Below are positions 7,291 to 11,796 of a DNA stretch of 11,796 bases, one piece after another. The translations under genes were made by a program, and so were the position numbers. The number at the start of each line of letters is the position of its first letter. Positions within the stretch are counted from its first letter, which is position 1. The stretch spans positions 1 to 11,796 of the forward strand of contig JAUXQA010000358.1 of NCBI GenBank assembly GCA_030683195.1, written 5' to 3'. Under the pieces are notes generated by a model that was given only the letters and a program-made list of their open reading frames with translations, did not search any database and was not told the DNA's origin. Source of the stretch: Rhodoferax sp. (GTDB taxonomy: Bacteria; Pseudomonadota; Gammaproteobacteria; Burkholderiales; Burkholderiaceae_C).

Positions 7291-8681
7291 GCAGACTCCT
7301 CGGGCGCCAGAACTGTTGCCACCCCAAAAGGAATCGGCTTGACCGGGGCTTGCCCCCGCAGGCGACCCACCTGCTCCACCGACCGGCCGGTGCAGTGCGC
7401 AAGAACCTCAGCAGCCGCGACACCACACATCCGTCCCTGGCAGCGCCCCATGCCAACACGGCACAAGGCCTTGAGACGGTTCATCTCAACCGCCCCGGTG
7501 GCATGGGCTGTGCGGCGCAACTCACCTGCTGTAACCTCTTCACAGCGGCAGATCACCACCTCATCCTGTACCTGCGCAGCCCAGCCGGCAGGAAAAGGAA
7601 AAGCCCGCTCCAGCCCTGCGCGAAAACGCTGGGCCCGCTCCAGGGTGGCGTCCAGTGCGAGCACACGGTCACCATCGACGGCTTCGGGCACTCTGCCGGT
7701 ATCGGCCAGCAACGTCAGTGCCGCGCGCTCACCGGCTGACTCGGCGGCGTCGGCACCGAGAATGCCCGCACCATCGCCTGCCAGGTACAGGCCCGCAACG
7801 GTCGTTCTGCCCGCCGCATCGCGCTCTGGCAGCCAAGCCCGCTGCAACTCGTCAAAATAAAAGCGGCATCCCAAAATATCCGCCAACTGGGTCTCGGAGC
7901 GCAGGCCGTAACCCAGCGCCACTGCATCACAAGCCAAGTTGTGCTCACCTTGCGCATCACGCCACTCGACCCCGCTTACACGGCTATCGCCCAGCACCCG
8001 CAGCGGCTGCACCCCGCCCTGCATCCGAACGCCATGCGCGCGCAACCAGCCCACGTAATACAAGCCTTTGGCCAACACAGCAGGCTGCTGCACAAGGGCC
8101 GGCAGCGCGGCCACCTGATCCATCAGCGTCGCGGTATCAAGCACAGCCGCCACGTGAGCGCCTGCCTTGGCATATTGGTAAGCAATCAGGTACAGCAGGG
8201 GTCCGGTACCCATCAGCACCACGTGCCGACCAATGGCACAACCCTGAAACTTGAGCGCCACCTGCGCACCACCCAGGGTAAACACACCGGGTATGGTCCA
8301 CCCGGGCACGGGAAGCACCCGGTCGGTAGCACCTGTGGCCAGGATCAGGTGGGTGTAGTTCACCGTGGCCGTCTGCCCATGGCGCAACACATCAAGCTTG
8401 CCGCCTTCGGCATTCCACACCAGGGTGTCAGGCTGGTAGTCGATGTGGGGCAGCAACCCCGCCATGGTGTCGTGCACCGACTCGGCCCGGCTGGCGTCAA
8501 AGCCGTACAAAACTTTTTTGGAGCGCTGAAAATGGGCAGGCGGCTGACGGTAGATCTGGCCGCCCCAGCGGACAGACTCGTCAAGCACAACGGGGCGCAG
8601 ACCATGACGCACCAGCGTCTGGGCCGCACGCACGCCAGCCGGGCCGGCGCCCACAATCACGGGTTGCAAGTTGTCGGTCAT
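7287..8681 (-). CDS. Alpha subunit of a heterotrimeric dehydrogenase: FAD/NAD(P)-type oxidoreductase with BFD-like [2Fe-2S] domain
   Basis: From the ATG at 8681 the protein has 464 residues. A longer open frame upstream is ignored because it would overlap the gamma gene deeply and lacks homology-like sequence. Two dinucleotide folds are visible, GAGPAG (11-16) and GTGPLL (158-163), as are the flavoprotein motifs ATGATDR (115-121) and LAGDGAG (300-306). The C-terminal BFD-type iron-sulfur domain has Cys378 and Cys380 (ICRCEE) and Cys414 and Cys419 (RCQGRMC), plus an extra Cys407. This is the HcnB / opine oxidase A type subunit, which passes electrons from the beta-subunit FAD through its own cofactors, presumably towards the respiratory chain. 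The start overlaps the gamma stop (ATGA), and a GGAG site lies eight bases upstream inside a hairpin. Confidence 0.9.
   Translation of the reverse strand: MTDNLQPVIVGAGPAGVRAAQTLVRHGLRPVVLDESVRWGGQIYRQPPAHFQRSKKVLYGFDASRAESVHDTMAGLLPHIDYQPDTLVWNAEGGKLDVLRHGQTATVNYTHLILATGATDRVLPVPGWTIPGVFTLGGAQVALKFQGCAIGRHVVLMGTGPLLYLIAYQYAKAGAHVAAVLDTATLMDQVAALPALVQQPAVLAKGLYYVGWLRAHGVRMQGGVQPLRVLGDSRVSGVEWRDAQGEHNLACDAVALGYGLRSETQLADILGCRFYFDELQRAWLPERDAAGRTTVAGLYLAGDGAGILGADAAESAGERAALTLLADTGRVPEAVDGDRVLALDATLERAQRFRAGLERAFPFPAGWAAQVQDEVVICRCEEVTAGELRRTAHATGAVEMNRLKALCRVGMGRCQGRMCGVAAAEVLAHCTGRSVEQVGRLRGQAPVKPIPFGVATVLAPEESA
7296..7301 (-). promoter_or_regulatory. Shine-Dalgarno site of the beta-subunit gene
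   Basis: The minus strand reads GAGGAG within the last codons of the alpha gene, five bases before the ATG at 7290 and eight before the in-frame ATG at 7287. The spacing slightly favours the second ATG, so the beta subunit may lack its first methionine. Confidence 0.6.
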
Positions 8682-8989
8682 GACGCTGACTCCGCTTGAG
8701 TCAGCAGGCGCATGTCTGCCTGCACAAAGGTGGAGCAGGCCCGCAGCCGCGCCCCTGACTCCGTGCTGATCCAGCAATCCTGGCAGGCACCCATCAAACA
8801 AAAACCGGCACGCGCCTGGCCGCTGAATTCGGTGTGGCGCAGGGTGGCACGGTGCGTCAGTACAGCGGTCAGCACGGTGTCGCCAACCAGAGCGTCGAGC
8901 GACTCACCGTCCAGAGTGAAGCTCACGCGCTCGCGCCCGGTCTCAGCAAGCCGCTGCAAAAGACCTGAGTTGTGGGAGTTGCGGCTCAT
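8678..8989 (-). CDS. Gamma subunit: small [2Fe-2S] ferredoxin-like protein of the dehydrogenase
   Basis: A 103-residue plant-type [2Fe-2S] protein of the HcnA / sarcosine-oxidase-like small-subunit class. The N-terminal beta-grasp segment VSFTLDGESLDALVGDTVLT (22-41) is followed by cluster ligands Cys64, Cys69, Cys72 (AGFCLMGACQDC) and Cys85 (LRACSTF), the spacing expected for this family. It should accept electrons from the flavin subunits. In some relatives this domain is fused to the alpha subunit, but here it is a separate gene directly upstream of it. Both its ends overlap neighbours as ATGA: its start with the second permease stop and its stop with the alpha start. That implies coupled translation of transporter and enzyme genes. 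Confidence 0.9.
   Translation of the reverse strand: MSRNSHNSGLLQRLAETGRERVSFTLDGESLDALVGDTVLTAVLTHRATLRHTEFSGQARAGFCLMGACQDCWISTESGARLRACSTFVQADMRLLTQAESAS
8686..8704 (-). promoter_or_regulatory. Perfect hairpin covering the alpha-subunit ribosome site
   Basis: The arms CTGACTC and GAGTCAG (8686-8692 and 8698-8704) form a perfect 7-bp stem with a 5-base loop in the transcript. The second arm in minus-strand direction contains most of the GGAG site (8690-8693) of the alpha gene. The hairpin lies inside the last codons of the gamma gene, so ribosomes finishing gamma would open it. This suits translational coupling. The pairing is seen directly; the regulatory role is inference. Confidence 0.45.
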
Positions 8990-9780
8990 TTGCTGCCCAC
9001 CAAAATCTTGTCCAGTCCATACAGACGGTCCAGCACGAGCATCACCGCCGCCGTAAAGGCGACCATCAGGGCCGAGGCAGCTGCCATCAGAGGGTCGATG
9101 GACTCGGTCGCGTACATGTACATGCGCACCGGCAGAGTCACCGTGGACGGTGCGGTGATGAAGATCGACATGGTCACCTCGTCAAAACTGTTGATGAAGG
9201 CCAGCAGCCAGCCACCACTCACCCCGGGCAAAATCATCGGAAGCGTCACGCGCCGAAAAACGGTCAGGTCACTGGCGCCCAGGGATCGCGCCGCCTGCTC
9301 GCAGCTCAAGTCAGCGCCGCTGGACGCTGCCACCACCAATCGCAACACGTAAGGCGTAACCACTACAGCATGCGCCAGCACCAGCCAGAAAAAACTGCCA
9401 CTGGCCCCGGTCAGAGAAAAAAGCCGCAGCAGCGCCACACCCAGCACCAGGTGCGGAATGATCAACGGTGACAGAAACAAGGCATTAAGCGCATCCCGCC
9501 CGGCAAAGCTGTGTCGCGTAATAGCCAGCCCGGCCGGCACCGCCAACAAGGTTGCCAGCGTGGCCGAGGCCAGTGCCAGCCACAGGCTGTTCCAGAACGA
9601 GGTGACAAAGTCCGGGTGGGCAAACACGGCCTTGAACCACCGCAAAGAAAAATGAGTGGTGGGAATGGTGAGCGTGTTCTCGGGCGTGAACGCCACAATG
9701 CACACAATCAGCAAGGGCGCCAGCATGAAGCTGATCACCAGTGCATTGAACAGCAGGGCGAAGGGTCCGTTCTTGGTCAT
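8986..9780 (-). CDS. ABC transporter permease, PotC-like
   Basis: A 264-residue inner-membrane permease of the polyamine/opine ABC class, with about six hydrophobic segments. The cytoplasmic EAA loop is canonical: EQAARSLGAS (161-170), then FRRVTLPMILPG to about 186, with Gly168 in place; this loop docks onto the ATPase. The protein is the second of two permease genes, which fits the PotC position. It starts four bases after the end of the first permease, with a TAGGG ribosome site overlapping that gene's stop. Its own stop overlaps the start of the [2Fe-2S] gene. The membrane channel is probably a heterodimer with the 9785-10636 product. Confidence 0.93.
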   Translation of the reverse strand: MTKNGPFALLFNALVISFMLAPLLIVCIVAFTPENTLTIPTTHFSLRWFKAVFAHPDFVTSFWNSLWLALASATLATLLAVPAGLAITRHSFAGRDALNALFLSPLIIPHLVLGVALLRLFSLTGASGSFFWLVLAHAVVVTPYVLRLVVAASSGADLSCEQAARSLGASDLTVFRRVTLPMILPGVSGGWLLAFINSFDEVTMSIFITAPSTVTLPVRMYMYATESIDPLMAAASALMVAFTAAVMLVLDRLYGLDKILVGSK

Positions 9781-9784
9781 GACC

Positions 9785-10636
9785 CTAGCCCATCGCTTTC
9801 TTGTAGCGTCGCTCCAGTACGCGGTTGTAGCTCAACATCACCACCAGATTGGCCAGCAGAAGGATCAACGCCAACGCCGCGCCCAGCGGCCAGTTCAACT
9901 CATGCAGGTACTCGTCATAGACCACCGTGGACACCATCTTGAGCCGACGCCCCCCCAGCAAGCCGGGGATGGCAAACGCACTGGCACTCAGGCCAAACAC
10001 GATCAGGCTGCCCGACAAAATGCCGGGCATCACCTGCGGCAGCACCACTCGGCGCAAAGTAGTGAGGGGCGAGGCTGAAAGCGACAGCGCCGCGTTTTCC
10101 ACACCGGGGTCAAGCTTTTGCAGTGATGTCCAGACGGGTATCACCATGAACGGCAGCATCACATGCACAAGCGCAATGACCACCGCCGCCTCGGTGTACA
10201 GAATGCGCACCGGTCCGAGCCCGACCGCTTGCAGCGCATGATTGACCACCCCTTGCGGGCCAAGCAGCATGCTCCACCCAAAGGCCCGAACCACCACCGA
10301 CACCAGCAGCGGGGCCAACACCACCAGTAAGAAAATGGAGCGCCAGGGGTTGCCCATGCGGCTCAATACGTACGCCTCGGGCGCGCCAATGAGCAGACAA
10401 ATGACGGTAGTGAGTCCGGCAATCCAGAACGTACGCCAGAAGATTCCGTAGTAATACTCATCGGTGAATACAGCTACATAGTGCGCCAGCGTGTACTCGT
10501 TCTTGACACCCGTGGCGTGGTCGAACACGTTAAATGACAACACAGCCGTCAGCACCAGCGGCACCAGCAGCAGGCAGGTAAACAACAGCACAGCCGGTGC
10601 CGACAGGGCCCAGGGCGTCGTGGCGCGCTTACTCAT
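9785..10636 (-). CDS. ABC transporter permease, PotB-like
   Basis: The open frame reaches to 10765, but the start is taken as the ATG at 10636. It overlaps the ATPase stop as ATGA and puts the N-terminus (MSKRATTPWALSAPAVLLFT) directly before the first membrane helix, as usual for PotB. The 43 extra upstream codons would run inside the ATPase gene and look like shadow sequence. The 283-residue product has about six membrane helices and a long periplasmic loop after the first, where the binding protein would dock. Its EAA loop is present (ENAALSLSAS at 180-189, then LRRVVLPQVMPGI), but the almost invariant glycine is Ser188. It should pair with the PotC-like permease. Confidence 0.92.
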   Translation of the reverse strand: MSKRATTPWALSAPAVLLFTCLLLVPLVLTAVLSFNVFDHATGVKNEYTLAHYVAVFTDEYYYGIFWRTFWIAGLTTVICLLIGAPEAYVLSRMGNPWRSIFLLVVLAPLLVSVVVRAFGWSMLLGPQGVVNHALQAVGLGPVRILYTEAAVVIALVHVMLPFMVIPVWTSLQKLDPGVENAALSLSASPLTTLRRVVLPQVMPGILSGSLIVFGLSASAFAIPGLLGGRRLKMVSTVVYDEYLHELNWPLGAALALILLLANLVVMLSYNRVLERRYKKAMG

Positions 10637-11679
10637 GACAGCACCCGAAGCGAGCGCTCGGACCAGGTCAGACCCGTGCCGCCCTGCTCCTTCAATGGCG
10701 CTACATCGCCGTTCGGACAAGCTACCGTCAACTCCCCCATCGGCGTGCTGAGGTGGTACAGCCATTGGCTGCCCAGGAAAAAGCGTTCCCGCACAACACC
10801 ATCCACCACGCCCTGACCGCAGGGCACAAAACTTATTTTTTCTGGCCGCAAACTCAGCACCACCTCGGCGCCATGATGCAGACCCTGGCCAACCACCTCG
10901 ACTTGCAAGCTGCCCAGATCTATCTGCGCCTGTGGGCCGGCGCGACTTACACGACCGGGCAGCAGATTGGCCTTGCCCACAAAAGTTGAGATAAATCGGG
11001 TTTGCGGTTGTTCGTACAGTTGGTAGGGAGCGTCAATCTGCGTCACGCGCCCACCCTCCATCACCACCACCCGGTCACTGATCGACATGGCCTCGGTCTG
11101 GTCGTGCGTAACCATGATTGTGGTGGTGCCCACCTTGCGCTGGATCTGGCGCAACTCAAACTGCATTTCTTCGCGCAGCTTGGCGTCCAGGTTGGACAGT
11201 GGCTCGTCCAGCAGCAACACCGGTGGCTCAATCACCAGCGCCCGGGCCAGGGCGACACGCTGACGCTGGCCGCCAGACAGCTCACGCGGGTAACGCTCGG
11301 CCTGCGCCTCCAGATGCACCAGCGCCAGCGCCGCCTTGACGCGCTCTTGCCGCTCGGCTTTGGGCATGCGCCGCATCTCCAGGCCGAAGCTCACATTGTC
11401 AAACACCGTCATGTGGGGAAACAGCGCGTAGCTCTGAAAAACAATGCCCAAGCCGCGCGAGTTGGGCTTGGCATGGGTGATGTCGCGCCCATCCAGCTGA
11501 ATCTGTCCACTGGTAGCGTCCACAAAACCGGCGATCATCTGCAAGGTGGTGGTCTTGCCGCAGCCCGAAGGGCCCAGTAGAGACACGAATTCACCCTTTT
11601 GCACGCTCAGATTCAGGCTGTCGACAACACAGGCCGAGCCATAGAACTTGGACACATTCGTGAGCGTTAAAAAAGACAT
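10633..11679 (-). CDS. ABC transporter ATP-binding protein, PotA-like
   Basis: A 348-residue ATPase that powers the importer. Visible motifs are Walker A GPSGCGKT (36-43), Q-loop Q82 (VFQSYALFPH), signature LSGGQRQRVALARAL (134-148), Walker B LLLDEP (155-160), the D-loop SNLD and the switch histidine H192 (VTHDQTEA). A C-terminal TOBE-type region (about 235-345) with LSLRPEKI marks the polyamine/sugar/opine (CUT/POPT) importer ATPases. Length and layout are normal. The ATG at 11679 has an AAAGGA ribosome site seven bases upstream. It is the first gene of the long minus-strand unit, 64 bases from a candidate transcription start, and its stop overlaps the next gene's start. Confidence 0.95.
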   Translation of the reverse strand: MSFLTLTNVSKFYGSACVVDSLNLSVQKGEFVSLLGPSGCGKTTTLQMIAGFVDATSGQIQLDGRDITHAKPNSRGLGIVFQSYALFPHMTVFDNVSFGLEMRRMPKAERQERVKAALALVHLEAQAERYPRELSGGQRQRVALARALVIEPPVLLLDEPLSNLDAKLREEMQFELRQIQRKVGTTTIMVTHDQTEAMSISDRVVVMEGGRVTQIDAPYQLYEQPQTRFISTFVGKANLLPGRVSRAGPQAQIDLGSLQVEVVGQGLHHGAEVVLSLRPEKISFVPCGQGVVDGVVRERFFLGSQWLYHLSTPMGELTVACPNGDVAPLKEQGGTGLTWSERSLRVLS

Positions 11680-11686
11680 CTCAGAT

Positions 11687-11692
11687 TCCTTT
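11687..11692 (-). promoter_or_regulatory. Shine-Dalgarno site of the ATPase gene
   Basis: The minus strand reads AAAGGA seven bases before the ATG at 11679, which supports that start for the first gene of the unit. Confidence 0.6.
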
Positions 11693-11749
11693 CCATCTTT
11701 CGGGTAACGGGGCCAACCAGCCCAGCTGTCTTGCGCTCTTAGGTGACAA

Positions 11750-11778
11750 ATGATGATTTAAAGCGCGGCGAGCGTCAA
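11750..11778 (-). promoter_or_regulatory. Candidate sigma70-type promoter of the catabolic operon
   Basis: On the minus strand, TTGACG (11778-11773; five of six consensus bases) is followed after exactly 17 bases by CATCAT (11755-11750; four of six). Transcription would begin near 11743 and give a leader of about 64 bases before the ATPase gene. This is the only stretch near the operon head with such spacing. The region 11680-11796 otherwise holds no gene I can see. No regulator gene is in the window, so operator sites cannot be assigned. Confidence 0.4.
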
Positions 11779-11796
11779 TGAGGTAATCCATTAAAC

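Noticed and set aside
8682..8801. 40-codon N-terminal extension of the alpha subunit
   Set aside because: It overlaps the gamma gene in another frame. The flavin-binding fold begins properly after the ATG at 8681, which has a ribosome site eight bases upstream.
10637..10765. 43-codon N-terminal extension of the first permease
   Set aside because: It lies inside the ATPase gene, has no membrane or signal character, and the internal ATG at 10636 makes a classic ATGA overlap and a normal PotB N-terminus.
11775..11795. Imperfect dyad AATG...CATT overlapping the candidate -35 box as a regulator site
   Set aside because: Only the outer four bases on each side plus a short AT centre pair; with no regulator gene in view, this is within chance.

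Overview
The window looks like chromosomal DNA of a GC-rich betaproteobacterium, most likely a Comamonadaceae member (Rhodoferax/Polaromonas-like). This rests on the GC-rich coding style, the kinds of transporter present, and a short intergenic repeat at 2309-2370 that I recognise from memory as typical of that family. No RNA gene, insertion sequence, CRISPR array or integrase is visible. Coding density is very high and no gene-free stretch exceeds about 120 bases.

Left part (1-2334, + strand): the tail of a TRAP transporter gene set, with the last 25 codons of a probable DctP-type binding protein, then DctQ and DctM membrane subunits. A CrcB/Fluc fluoride channel gene starts 10 bases after dctM ends. 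Its last eight codons are supplied by the intergenic repeat, which fills the gap to the convergent genes on the other strand.

Right part (2409-11679, - strand, read right to left): one long, tightly packed transcription unit. It begins behind a candidate sigma70-type promoter at 11750-11778 and encodes, in order: a PotA-like ABC ATPase; two PotB/PotC-like permeases; the gamma ([2Fe-2S]), alpha (FAD plus BFD-type [2Fe-2S]) and beta (DAO-type FAD) subunits of a heterotrimeric amine/amino-acid dehydrogenase of the HcnABC / opine oxidase / D-hydroxyproline dehydrogenase type; a secreted PotD-like binding protein; and an ALDH7 (antiquitin/AmaB-type) alpha-aminoadipate semialdehyde dehydrogenase. 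Four of the junctions are ATGA start/stop overlaps. After a 42-base gap comes a class III nucleotide cyclase fused to a PilZ (c-di-GMP-binding) domain.

The most economical reading is an uptake-and-oxidation pathway. The ABC system imports a lysine-derived or cyclic amine compound (pipecolate, a lysine opine or another N-substituted lysine). The flavin/iron-sulfur dehydrogenase oxidises its C-N bond. ALDH7 then converts the resulting alpha-aminoadipate semialdehyde/piperideine-6-carboxylate to alpha-aminoadipate. The ALDH7 assignment is strong, because both the catalytic and the aminoadipate-recognition residues are present. The identity of the imported substrate is inference. The cyclase-PilZ protein may link c-di-GMP to cAMP signalling; whether it belongs to the catabolic unit functionally is open.
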